DNA of 64,000 bases. Source: Lonicera japonica. Lineage: Eukaryota; Streptophyta; Magnoliopsida; Dipsacales; Caprifoliaceae. Below the pieces are notes generated by a model, which worked only from the letters and a program-made list of their open reading frames with translations, ran no database searches and had not been told where the DNA came from. Every line of letters begins with the position of its first letter. Position 1 is the first letter of the stretch. The DNA lies in the NCBI GenBank assembly GCA_021464415.1, contig CM038466.1, positions 54,900,613 through 54,964,612 on the forward strand, given 5' to 3'. Below are positions 1 to 10,501 of this stretch, piece after piece. A program made the position numbers and the translations under genes.

Positions 1-141
1 GCAAAAACCATAACATTTAACCATTAAAACCAAGTTCTAATGTTAACATCAAGTCTAAATTCTAATACAACCCAAAAGAAATAAAGTAAAACTAAGCATA
101 AATATAGTTAATTAAAGAGTTTTCAGGCTATCACATCATCA

Positions 142-1320
142 TCACATATCAGGAGGTGGGGGCGGGGGAAATCGACTGTAGAACGCCTCGAATTGCCGGC
201 ATATGAACTCCTGCTGAGCTACCATCTGAACGTCCACTCTAGAGGCAATCTCCGCTTCCATATGATCTTGTCGGACCAACATATTGTCCATCCTAGTGTT
301 GAAAGCATCAAATCCGGCGTGCATCGTGGCATTCATTTGCTCAAATTGCTCTCTTAAGAACTCCATGTTGACATCTACAGGTCCCGAGCTTTCTCTTCTT
401 CTCCTTCTCGAAGGACCCGGAGCGTCGGGTCCTGCTTCTTTTGGTGCTTCTTCTTCGGACTCAACTGGGGGAGGTGCGGCAGAAGAGCTTGGACGATTTC
501 TTAGTTGGCCGGCGGCTCTGGCTTGGGTGGACCTGTTTATCGGGGCACGCTGAATTTTTCTGACATCGGTGTCTCTTTCTTGGACACCCGCTTCTAAACA
601 AATGCGGGTTAGGAGAACACCAAATTTGATTGTTTCATTATGGGCCACCGTGTCATAGACTTTCATGATTTTTCGCATTATGTAGCGAACCAAACAACAC
701 GGCCTATTTTGAGCAATGACGTATAGAACATAGGCATGATAGGGGTACAAGTGTTGAATGTGCGAGGTGGGGTCTATCGCATTGGCTACAACGAGCCACA
801 GGGTTCTAAAATGCTCAGCCAAATTGTTCCTATCAAATTGTGTGCCAATCTAAGTCATTGGACGACCGGCCAAAAATGTGGCCAACTCATCATCTGTGGG
901 ATACACAATTCGGGCTGAATGCGGGAGGTCATAGCTACCATCCGGCAATGCCGGAATCCCCGTCACTCGACTAACTACCTTGAGGTTAAACGATACAGTT
1001 CTTCCACGCACGTGGGCAACATATGCATAGGCAGCATTGGGCACACGCACCAAGCTTGCAACAAATTCACGACATAAAGTGAGATTGCATTGATTGCCTG
1101 TTTGTCGCAAATATTGCACCCACCCCTCCTGTCGCTCGAATGCTCCCATTTACGGGAAATCATCTAAAGCACCAATAATGACGGGCCTCTCGATCATCAC
1201 AGCCCGGTTCTTAAAAGCATAGCTCCACCAATCATATTCCTGACGGCTACGGAATCCTCGGTACCCACCCCTCGCGGCTTGAAGCTCTTCTGGCTTGTTA
1301 ACTGGAGCAATGGCAGCCAT
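142..1320 (-). pseudogene. Athila additional ORF, plant-transposon-protein domain (Transposase_32-like), two nonsense codons
   Basis: A single reading frame of about 393 codons starts at the ATG at 1318-1320 and ends at 142, interrupted only by in-frame TAA (1150-1152) and TAG (850-852). The N-terminal half (GGYRGFRSRQEYDWWSYAF, then VSFNLKVVSRVTGIPALPD) resembles the 'putative plant transposon protein' domain that commonly lies downstream of pol in Athila-like elements. The C-terminal part is low complexity: a basic stretch PSRRRRRESS, a predicted coiled segment with repeated Met/Gln/Phe (LREQFEQMNATMHAGFDAF), and a proline run ending PPPPPPDM. It is on the same strand as pol, 593 nt after the integrase stop. 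Function is unknown. Removing the two stops would give one continuous frame, so inactivation may be fairly recent. Confidence 0.8.
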
Positions 1321-1607
1321 TGATGTGGGGAGAAGGAAGAAATAGAGAGAAACTTCAAAATTGGGGGGGGGGGCTAGGACTCGAAATTGGGGGGGGGGGT
1401 TTAAGAGAGAGAAAGTGGTTAATTCTTAGATGGGTGTGGGATTTGGGGGTGAAATTGGATGATTGTGGAGGTGGAAAGGCTAGGGGAGGGTTTGATTTGA
1501 TGATGATTGAAGGTTTGGAGAAGGGAGATGGAGAGAAATGGGAGTTAAGGAGAAGATGGGGCACGATTTTGGTTGAATAAAAACGGCTACTCTGTTTTTA
1601 AGAGGGA
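1321..1607. other. Noncoding spacer with two G11 tracts
   Basis: This purine-rich spacer lies between the palindrome array and the additional ORF. On the plus strand it holds two runs of eleven G (1363-1373 and 1389-1399) separated by 15 bases, then GGGG/GAGG-rich sequence. ORFs here on either strand are low-complexity artefacts. It would be the 5' leader or proximal promoter region of the additional ORF, read on the minus strand. Confidence 0.6.
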
Positions 1608-1750
1608 CCATGATCGATCATGGCTTTGCCCATGATCGATCATGGGAGTGCACTGCCGCAGATAAAGTTCACCATGATCGATCATGAAAGTACACTGCCT
1701 CCTCAACTTGATCCCATGATCGATCATGGGTATAACCATGATTGATCATG
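1608..1750. repeat. Internal array of five CCATGATCGATCATGG palindromes
   Basis: Five copies of a 15-18 bp perfect or near-perfect palindrome lie at 1608-1623, 1629-1646, 1672-1687, 1713-1730 and 1736-1750 (the last has one base changed in its core). The array begins 163 nt downstream of the integrase stop and ends 288 nt before the additional ORF start. The same palindrome, with partly the same spacers (GGCTTTGCC; GGGAGT..CTGCC), occurs in the LTRs of this family at 8649-8751, 11808-11930, 15257-15356 and 24538-24635. A role as paired regulatory site is inference. Confidence 0.9.
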
Positions 1751-1912
1751 CCTTCAACAAAAATTCTCCCATGAAATTTCTTCACTTGAAACACCTTTCC
1801 ACTACCCCCAACTTGGTTCGTTTAGATCCGAGTTCGCCCGAACTTTCGAAACAAATTCCCGAAACTCAAAAATACAACAAAAAACATTATTTATAAAATC
1901 GACCTATGCTTG

Positions 1913-4900
1913 TTAGGCATAAGTCGGGTCTTCGAGAGGGGTGGACTCCTCTTGAATTGGGAATTCCAAAAATGGCTTTAGACGTTGTCCATTCACCTTG
2001 AAAACATAGCTAGTTTTGGGATCGTCGACATTCACAGCCCCAAAAGGAAATACATGATGGACAACGTATGGGCCGGTCCAACGAGACTTCAATTTTCCCG
2101 GGAAGAGATGCAGACAAGTATCATAAACAAGAACTTTGTGCTCAAGTTTGAATTCTTTCCTTAAAATAGATTTATCATGAAAAATTTTGGCACGTTCCTT
2201 GCTTATCTTCGCATTATCATATGCATCTCTTCTCAATTCCTTGATTTCATCTATTTGCAACTTACGGTCAAGCCTGGGTTTTTCGAAATCACAGTTAACC
2301 ATCTTAGTTGCCCAGTATGATTTGTGTTCCAACTCTACTGGCAAATGACATGGTTTTTCATACACCATGCGATAGGGAGACATATCTAGAGTTGTTTTAT
2401 ACGCAGTACGGTAAGCCCAAAGTGCATTGGTCAGTCTTAACGACCAATCCTTGCGGTTCGGGTTTACCGTTTTCTCTAGAATCTGTTTAATCTCCCTATT
2501 TGCCAGCTCGGCTTGACCGTTAGTCTGAGGGTGATAAGCAAGCGATACTTTGTGGTTTACACCATACTTTTGCATTAATGATTGAAATGGTCTATTACAA
2601 AAGTGAGTACCGCCATCGCTTATTATTGCCTTAGGAGTGCCAAAGCGTGCAAGAATGTGTTTTTTCAAGAATCAGATCACCACTTTGTGATCATTTTTCT
2701 TGCACGCTTGGGCTTCCACCCACTTTGAAACATAGTCTACAGCAACTAGAATGTAAAGGTTACCGTAGGAGGATGGGAATGGTCCCATAAAGTCGATGCC
2801 CCAGTAATCGAAGATTTCAATTATCAGGATTGGATTGAGTGGAATCATGTTCCTCTTGGAGATACTTCCAAGCATCTGGCATCTTTGACATGCCTTACAA
2901 AAACGTTGTGCGTCCTTAAAGAGCGACGGCCAGTACAGTCCGCTTTGCAAAATCTTAGCGGTTGTCTTTTTTGACGAGAAATGTCCTCCGCAAGCTTCAG
3001 AATGGCAGGAGGATAGAACTCTCTCCATTTCTTGATTTGGGATGCACCGTCGGATAATTTGATCCGCACAATATTTAAAAAGGTACGGTTCATTCCAGTA
3101 GAATCGTCTCACTTCGCTCAAGAACTTCTTTCTATCTTGTGCGCCCCATGATTTCGGTATCTTGTCAGTTACAAGATAGTTTACAATGTTTGCATACCAT
3201 GGGAGTGTCGAGATTGCCAACAATTGCTCATCCAAGAACGAGTCTTGGATCGAACTTTCTTCATTGTTGTTCGTAAAAGTGAGACGAGACAGATGATCGG
3301 CCACCACGTTCTGGACTCCCTTTTGGTCCTTGATGCTCAAATGAAATTCTTGCAATAGGAGTATCCACCTCAAAAGTCGCGGCTTGGCATCTTTTTTTGT
3401 GAACAGGTACTTCAATGCCGCGTGATCCGTGAAAATCACAATTGGCGATCCTATCAAATAGGATCGAAACTTGTCCAGGGCAAAAATAATTGCTAGAAGC
3501 TCTTTCTCTGTCGTGGTGTAATTCATTTGCGCATCATTCAAGGTCCTACTTGCATAGTATATTACACCCGGTTTCTTGTCTTTCTGTTGACCAAGAACCG
3601 CTCCCACCGCATAGTCACTTGCGTCGCACATGAGCTCGAACGGCAAGCTCCAGTCCAATGTCTACATAATCAGCGCAGTAGTGAGCATATGCTTCAGAGA
3701 GATGAAGGCTTCCTCGCACTTGGCATCCCACTCAAAGGATGCATCCTTGAGAAGTAGATTACACATCGGCTTGGAAATGGAACTGAAGTTCTTGATAAAC
3801 CTCCTATAAAACCCGGCATGTCCTAGAAATGATCGGACATCTTTGACATTCTTGGGCGTAGGAAGTTTGGCAATCAATTTGATTTTTTCTTTATCCACTT
3901 CAATTCCCTCTGACGAAATAATGTGCCCCAATACGATTCCCTTGGTTACCATAAAATGGCATTTCTCCCAATTCAACACCAATTGTTTTTCCACACATCT
4001 TTCCAAAACCTGTTCCAGGTTAGTCAAGCAATTGTCGAATGACTTACCATAGACGGTAAAGTCATCCATAAAAACTTCCAAAGTCCTTTCCACCATATCG
4101 CTAAAAATACTTAGCATACACCGTTGGAAAGTGGCCGATGCATTACATAGACCAAAAGGCATTCTTCGATATGCGAAGGTGCCAAAAGGACATGTAAAGG
4201 TGGTATTTTCTTGATCATCTAGATCAATCTCTATTTGATTGTACCTGGAAAAACCATCAAGGAAAGAGTAATATTCATGGCCCGCTACCCTTTCTAGAGT
4301 TTGATCAAAAAAGGGGAGGGGAAAATGATCTTGACGAGTTGCCTCATTGAGTTTACGGTAGTCAATACACATTCGCCACCCGGTGGTGACTCTTTGCGAA
4401 ATCAACTCGTTTGATTCGTTCTTGACTACCGTAAGACCCGATTTTTTCGGTACCATTTGAGTTGGACTAACCCATTTACTATCTGAGATTGGATAGATGA
4501 TCTTTGCATCCAACAATTTCAACACCTCATTCCTAACCACTTCTTGCATGTTAGGATTCAACCGGCGTTGAAATTGCCTTGATGTTTTTGCCTCATCCTC
4601 CAAGTGAATTTTATGTGAACAAATCAATGGGCTTATTCCTTGGAGGTCAGCAAGAGTCCAACCAAAAGCTTTTTTGTATTTACCAAGCAAATTAACCAAA
4701 CTTACCTCTTGGTCATCCGAGAGATCGAACGAAATGATGACGGGATAAGTGTCTGAAGCTCCTAAGAAGGCATTCTTCAAATTGCTAGGCAATAGCTTGA
4801 GATCCATTTGTCCTTCAAGCTTTTTGGTGGACGATAATGTGTTTTCCTTTTTCTCCAAGCATTCAACCTGTTTGTTACACAAGGAAAACACTTGCATACA

Positions 4901-5670
4901 ATCCTCGGGTTCATCAGAAGTGGTTAAATAACCTTCCATTGACCCCGATTCGAAGTTTGCCACAAAGTGGTCTTGGATACATGACTCTATCATGTTCACG
5001 TGTTCGCTTTCCTCTTCATCATCGTCATCTTTTTTATTACTGAAAGAGAACACGTTTAGCTTGAGAGTCATGTTTCCAAACGTTAACTTCACGATTCCAT
5101 TCTTGTAATTTATTATAGCATTAGAAGTAGCAAGAAATGGTCGTCCGAGAATAACTGGAATCTCGTTAGCAGGATTCGACACTGGTTGCTTGTCGAGGAT
5201 GATGAAATCAACCGAAAAATAAAACTTGTCTACTTGGACAAGTACATCTTCGACTATCCCTCTTGGGATTTTAACGGATCGGTCCGCTAATTGAATAGTA
5301 ACCCTCGTGGGTTTTAACTCACCTAACCCCAATTGTTGATATACCAAATATGGGAGCACATTCACACTTGCTCCCAAATCTAACAATGCATTCTTGATCC
5401 TACAATTTCCTATGACACAGGAAATTGTGGGACAACCGGGGTCTTTGAACTTGGGGGCTCTCGTGCCTTGCATGATGGAGCTCACTTGCTCCACCATAAA
5501 GGCCTTTTTCTTGACATTCAACCTTCGTTTGGTAGTACATAAGTCCTTGAGGTACTTAGCATATGAAGGTATTTTCTTGACCGCGTCAAGCAATGGAATG
5601 TTGATTTTCACTTGCTTAAAGAAATCCAAGATCTCGGTGTTAGATTTGGATGGTTGGTACAATCTCTCCG
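1913..5670 (-). pseudogene. pol: Athila A1 pol: aspartic protease, reverse transcriptase, RNase H, integrase
   Basis: One frame runs from about 5670 to 1913, about 1250 codons, broken by two nonsense codons. Protease: LLDLGASVN near 5345-5375. Reverse transcriptase: conserved PFGLCNASATFQ and the FMDD catalytic motif near 4055-4170. RNase [17 protein letters not shown] then [11 protein letters not shown] (3450-3640). Integrase: H-H-C-C zinc region (2870-3000), catalytic Asp in WGIDFMGPF and IISDGG, Glu in [11 protein letters not shown], and a GPY/F-type end with SRWTGPYVV (about 2080). The TAG just before the RNase H start (about 3659-3661) replaces a Gln codon (the related copy C has CAA there), and the TGA at 2672-2674 replaces an Arg codon (B2 has CGA there). 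A one-base deletion near 5675 separates the frame from gag. Confidence 0.93.
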
Positions 5671-7178
5671 GAAATGGAATTTGATCCCATTTTTGATTTT
5701 TTCTAAATCCTCCTTTCCTTGCTTCTCTTCCTCTATCTTCTTTTCTTCATTCACAACCTCCTCAACATTCGGGGGCTCAACTATGTCCGCCACCTTGGGG
5801 GTTTTAGGAACAATAGTTTTGTCTACCTCCTTCCCACTCCTTAAGATTATGATAGATTTCAGTTCTTCTATCTTGGTGCTAGACTCTCCTCCCTCTATGA
5901 CTTGAACTTGACCTCTAGGATTAACTAAAGGTTGAGAGGGGAATTTTCCATTCTCTTGGGTAGCTAGGGCGGTGGTGAGTTTAGACATTTGAGTTTTTAA
6001 CTCACCCACATCACGATCCGTTTTGTCCACAAATGATCTCAACAAAGCTTCCAAGTTTTGGTTGGGATTTTGATTCTGAGGTGGAACAAAAGAGTTTTGA
6101 GGTTGATGTTGCCTTTGGTTTTGATGATATTGGTTGTGGTTCTGACTTTGATTTCATCCCCAACTGAAATTTGGGTGATTCTTCCATCCCTCATTGTACT
6201 TTTGAGAATAGGGATCGTTTTGGCTACGGTTTTGGTTGTACTGGTGTAAAGCATTGACTTGGGCGGAATTTTTGAGGACTTCCCGAAAAGCGGGAATGGT
6301 AGGGCAATCCTTGGTAGTGTGTCCTGAATTTTCACAAATGACACACAACTGGCTCGAGGATACTACCTTGACCTCTTTAAGCTTACTTGCTTCCATTGCC
6401 TCTACTTTCTTAGACAATTGGAATAACCTCGCACCCATGTCATCCTCATTGGACACTTGGTACAACCCACCCCTTCCTTGAGTTTTGGCTTTGGGTTCTT
6501 CGGAATAAGTGTTCCAATTTTGAGCACCTTCCGCTAATTCATCAAAATACAGTAAAGCCTCATCGAGATTCTTACTCAAGAATTGACCATTACACATGGT
6601 CTCAACAAATGTACGCATATCAGGGGTGAGGGATTCATAAAAGAAACTAACAAGGCTCCAAGTTTCGTGACCATGGTGAGGGCATGCGTTTAGAAGTTCC
6701 TTGTATCTTTTCCAACACTTATAAAAACTTTCATTTTCTTTTGGCGAAAAATTTGATATCGCTCTTCTTAAAGCATTGGTCCTATGAACGGGAAAGAATT
6801 TTTTTAGAAACTCCGCTTGAAGCTCTTGCCAAGATCGAATTGATTGCGGTCTTTGAGCATTTAGCCAAATCTTTCTTTTGTCTTTTAGGGAGAAAGGGAA
6901 TAGTTTTAAACGCATGACATCCTCGTTAATATTTGCCTCACGAAATGTGGACAAGACTTCTTCAAAGTCTTTCAAATACAAGTATGGGTTTTCTGACTCC
7001 ATACCATGAAAAGAAGGGAGTCTCTCATGGTCCTAATTGGAGGAACATTGTTGGCACCATCCCCTTCATTATCGCTCTCGTCATCTGCTGCTCTACCTTG
7101 GTTTGCCATTCTTGGAGATGTGGGAGGGCTAATTCGGATATCCATGAACAATCGCCCTTGCATGGGCTTGGAAAACAA
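5608..7178 (-). pseudogene. gag: Athila A1 gag: capsid and zinc-knuckle protein
   Basis: The likely start is near 7178-7106 (an ATG begins MANQGRAADDESDNEG). The Retrotrans_gag-type core follows (NPYLYLKDFEEVLSTFR, then WKRYKELLNACPHHG and FYESLTPDMRTFVETM) and a CCHC knuckle CVICENSGHTTKDC near 6305-6350. A Gln/Asn-rich linker leads into an acidic C-terminus. Lesions: a frameshift near 7000 between the N-terminal piece and the core, an in-frame TGA at 6154-6156 and a one-base deletion near 5675 that cuts the link to protease. The protein would form the virus-like particle core and bind element RNA. In relatives gag and pol are one continuous frame, so the apparent gag/pol frame change here is probably damage rather than programmed frameshifting. 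Confidence 0.88.
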
Positions 7179-7304
7179 TTCGAATAGCTCCTTGGGAAAT
7201 CTACAAAATCAAACAACAATAAGGAAGAAAAATAAATTAATTAAATAGAGAGAAATACTTACAGAATGGTTTTATACAAAACTCGAAATCCGCCTTTTGC
7301 CTTA

Positions 7305-7322
7305 TCCCCGGCAAAGGCGCCA
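7305..7322 (-). promoter_or_regulatory. Primer binding site, tRNA-Asp type
   Basis: The minus strand reads TGGCGCCTTTGCCGGGGA, matching the primer site usual for Athila elements (complementary to the 3' end of tRNA-Asp). It starts 6 nt inside the LTR boundary at 7329. It fixes both the transcription direction of A1 and the inner LTR edge. Confidence 0.88.
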
Positions 7323-7328
7323 AAAACT

Positions 7329-9003
7329 TGACGGCTCCAAAATAGCGCGTTGTGTTATAGCCCAAGTGCAGGCACGCCAAGTTATAGTATAGACTCGGAA
7401 GTCCGAGTGTCGAACCACAGGGATAGTCGAAAAAGGAATGTAATGGATTACGGATTAAATGGTTTTCAGATTTTGTAAGTTGGATTTGTTGTGAAACAAC
7501 GAAAAGTTAAAACGGTTGTGAAAATTAATAAGAAAGCACTAAGGTGGGTGGAGGTTAGTTATGATTTAAGAGACGGTGATCACTAGCTCATACAAAGATT
7601 TCAACGCAAGGTTTCTCGAGATATGGGGAATGTTGGTGTATCTCTCAATAGCAAAGGGTGCGACGCTAGGCGACTCATTCCCGGATTGAAGCTATATCAA
7701 GAAAGAGACAAACGACATTCCACCAAAGACGAGGTTATCATTCCTACCTCTTAGGTATGGGTGTGCAGCAAGGCAACCCATTCCCGATGAAGCTAGTTCG
7801 AGATAGATATGACAAACTCATCATAAAAAGATTTAACATAAAGTAAGTGTATATAATCTCATGGTTTAAAGAATAAAAATTAGAAAGTGAATCCTAACAA
7901 TGAAACGGAATGAAGTTTATGGGATAAATTCTTCATCTCATCATTTATCACTTATGGTAGAAAATAAAGAGTCTAAGTATCACATAAAGTGTAAAAAGCA
8001 CTCAATATATCAATAAATGAATCAAAGATAAGCTAAACAAATTTATAATCCATCTATGGAGTTTTATGAACTATTTATAATCTCTACAAAAAGGACAAAA
8101 ACTCCATGAATGGGGGAAAAAGGCTACAAGCTTTCTAGAACCATATAAATATGTTGTATGTTCATTAACAACCAAGAACTAAATATACAAGGCATATAAA
8201 GTCTTAACTTAATATGAAAATACCTAGAAAGCTTGAAATAATGGAAGATATGATGAAGAAAAGGATTCACAAATATTTATCAAACTTTAAACATGGATTG
8301 AGCCATTAATCACCGAAAATTATATCGCGATTCACCTCCGTAACCTTAGTAATAGACTACTCCATAATAGATGCAAAAACAAATATTATAGAAGAAGAAA
8401 TCATTCTTACAAATTAAGCACTTACAATGGAGAAATGAAGAACAATAAGCAATAAGATCTCCCTTCTCTCTAGAACTTCTAAGTGTCTCCAACTAGATAA
8501 AATCCAATCCTTATCTCCCTTGATCCCCTAGGCTAAAAGATAGCTAAGAGTGTACTTAAATTAATAAACAATCCAAGGGAAAATATCTAGGAACAAGCTT
8601 CCCCAAAATAAGGCTAAAAGCAGAAAGGGAGTTGGTGCACTCGCGAGGCCATGATCGATCATGGATTTTCCCATGATCGATCATGGGAGTCTTCTGCCAA
8701 AATTTTTGCAAGCCATGATCGATCATGGCTTTGCCCATGATCGATCATGGGCCTGGAACTTTTTACTTAGCACTTTTGCAAGCTACTAGGCTTGCTCTTG
8801 ATCACCTCATGCAATGCCATTGTTTTCCAATCCTACAAAATCATGGAATACTACAAAAATACACCAACTTGGGTAATGTTAGATACAACACTCGCCAAGG
8901 CACTAATCTCGAGATAAGTGGATAATTAGGCAGAATTAAAGCAACAAACGCGTCAAGCGACTCCTGGAAAGAGTTTAAACATGACAATATTATGCGTTTA
9001 TTA
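7329..9003 (-). repeat. 5' LTR of Athila A1 (1675 bp)
   Basis: The edges are defined by alignment to three solo LTRs of the same family (10502, 13955 and 23232). On the plus strand it begins TGACGGCTCC and ends GCGTTTATTA, where relatives end TTTATCA, so the terminal dinucleotide has mutated. A conserved block near the PBS-proximal end reads AGTCCGAGTGTCGAACCACA (about 7400). Four CCATGATCGATCATGG palindromes sit at 8649-8751, about 250-355 bp from the LTR 5' end. Confidence 0.92.
8649..8751. repeat. LTR palindrome array, four CCATGATCGATCATGG units
   Basis: Units lie at 8649-8664, 8670-8687, 8713-8728 and 8734-8751, arranged as two pairs. Within a pair the spacers are 5 bp; the pairs are separated by about 25 bp ending in AAGCC. 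In the solo copies the same position carries 4-5 units. Each unit is a perfect inverted repeat with core TGATCGATCA. Confidence 0.92.
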
Positions 9004-10501
9004 AGAATGGAACATATGCTTTCCCTCATATCATTCTTCACATTGGGGCTAAAAACAATTGAAGATTTATTACAATTTATCGTTTGGCCAGAAGCTTCTT
9101 CATATTGTGTGAGACATGACTTGACGATCTCACTTTCTTGGCGGGTAGCTTTAAAGAACAATAAGCTATCATCTGCAAAAAATAAGTGAGTAATATCTGG
9201 AGCCAGCCTAGCCACCTTACATCCATGAATCAGCCCCTGCCTCGCATGCACTTGCAATAGACATGACAAAGCCTCTGCACATATTAGAAAGAGATAAGGA
9301 GATATAGGGTTACCCTGGCGAAGTCCTCAAGAAGGAATTATAGGGCCAGCTGTCCCATTCGGCTGTCGTATCGAATATCGAACTGTTGTTACGAATAGCA
9401 TAATAAGCTTCACCCACCTACTATCAAAACCAAGCTTCAGCATCATATGTTCAAGAAAAGACCATTCAACACGATCATAAGCTTTAGACATATCGATCTT
9501 TAGCGATACTAAACCTTCTTTTCCTCTCGTCTTCCTACGCAAGTAATGCCCAATTTCAAATGCTATCAACGCGTTGTCTGTGATAAGGCTACCGGGAATG
9601 AATGCACTTTGAGCCACTGAAATAATGTCGTCTGACACAGTCTTCAATCTATTTGCTATAGCTTTCGTCATAATTTTTATAATTACATTACACAAGGAGA
9701 TTGGACGAAGGTCTAAAATCTGAGACGGATTTTGTACCTTAGGAATTAGAACTATCAAGGTATCATTCAACGCTACTGGCAAGCTACAGTTATTCAGAAT
9801 CTTCAAACAGGCTTCAATAACCTTTGGGCCTACATCTGACCAAAACTTTTCATAAAATAGCGGGTTTAGCCCATCAGGACCGGCAGACTTATCTGGGTGC
9901 ATCGACATTAGTGAATCCTCTATCTCCTTGGCTGTGAACATGTTGCATAGAAAAGAGTTTTGTTGGGGCGTGATTTTCTTAAAAACCTTCAATAAAACTG
10001 CCTCACCAGTACACCCACTAGTTGTGAACAATTTTGTAAAGTATCTCTCCATCATCTCCGCCATTCCCGTTTCCCAAGTATATACTATGCCGTTTTTGTC
10101 TTTCAATTCCACAAAACCGTTCTTTCGACGTCTAGCAGAAGCATATGCATGGAACAATTTGGAGTTTTGGTCCATCGATTTCAGCCAAAAAATTCTAGCC
10201 CGTTGCCTCTAATATTCAGCCTTTTGATTAAGTGGTTTTCAATTCAATCACCTGTTGTTGCGAATTCAAATCTGGATATTGACATAGCGAATTAATTCGG
10301 TCTCTGCACACATCCCTATTTCCTCCCTGAATTTCTTTTTTAATTGTTCTCGCCACTGGAACAGGTTGTCCCCATACAAAATCAACCTCTGCGAGATTTC
10401 CATCGGAGTTGAATCCGACTACCCTTGCTGGATAATTTTCCTACAATCAGGTTCAAATTGCCAGTTATTTTCAAAACGAAAAAAACGACTAACCCGATGC
10501 C
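9004..10501 (-). pseudogene. LINE ORF2 reverse transcriptase domain
   Basis: The frame shows the plant L1 RT blocks in order: DKSAGPDGLNPLFYEKFW, LRPISLCNVIIKIMTKAIANRL, SLKIDMSKAYDRVEW and the catalytic FADDSLLFF (about 9170). A TGA at 9327-9329 (IIPS*GLRQGNPISPY) most likely replaces a CGA Arg codon. Upstream, 10213-10501 carries the endonuclease-RT linker (RFENNWQFEPDC) with further stops. Translation past 9003 runs into Athila LTR sequence, so the apparent C-terminal residues of the ORF ending at 8841 are not LINE. The enzyme would do target-primed reverse transcription; this copy is dead. Confidence 0.9.

Larger units (their letters stand above)
1..9003 (-). mobile_element. Athila-type Ty3/gypsy retrotransposon A1, truncated by the window edge
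   Basis: In minus-strand order this holds a 5' LTR (7329-9003), a tRNA-Asp-type primer site, gag, protease, reverse transcriptase, RNase H and integrase, a palindrome-rich spacer, then an additional ORF. That order, the Asp primer site and the gag/pol sequence are typical of the Athila lineage. The 3' LTR would lie left of position 1. The element is inserted in an L1-type LINE whose frame resumes at 9004; the right flank AGAAT (9004-9008) should recur beyond the missing 3' LTR. All frames carry nonsense or frameshift lesions, so the copy is not autonomous as it stands, although the catalytic residues of RT and integrase are still present. Lineage call is from motif recognition, not a tree. 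Confidence 0.92.

Noticed and set aside
1608..1750. CRISPR-like array of palindromic repeats with spacers
   Set aside because: Units are plant LTR-retrotransposon palindromes of 15-18 bp with short, partly identical spacers; plant nuclear context and no cas genes.
5608..5670. Programmed frameshift between gag and pol of Athila A1
   Set aside because: The site has no slippery heptamer that I can see, and one added base restores a continuous frame as in relatives; a simple deletion is more likely.
7305..7322. A tRNA-Asp gene fragment
   Set aside because: Its position 6 nt from an LTR end identifies it as a primer binding site.
8556..8738. Short ORFs with repeated MIDHG and HDRSW peptides (also at 11715-11918, 15164-15355 and 24504-24935)
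   Set aside because: They are translations of the 16-bp palindrome in LTRs; the peptide repeats on both strands because the DNA is palindromic.
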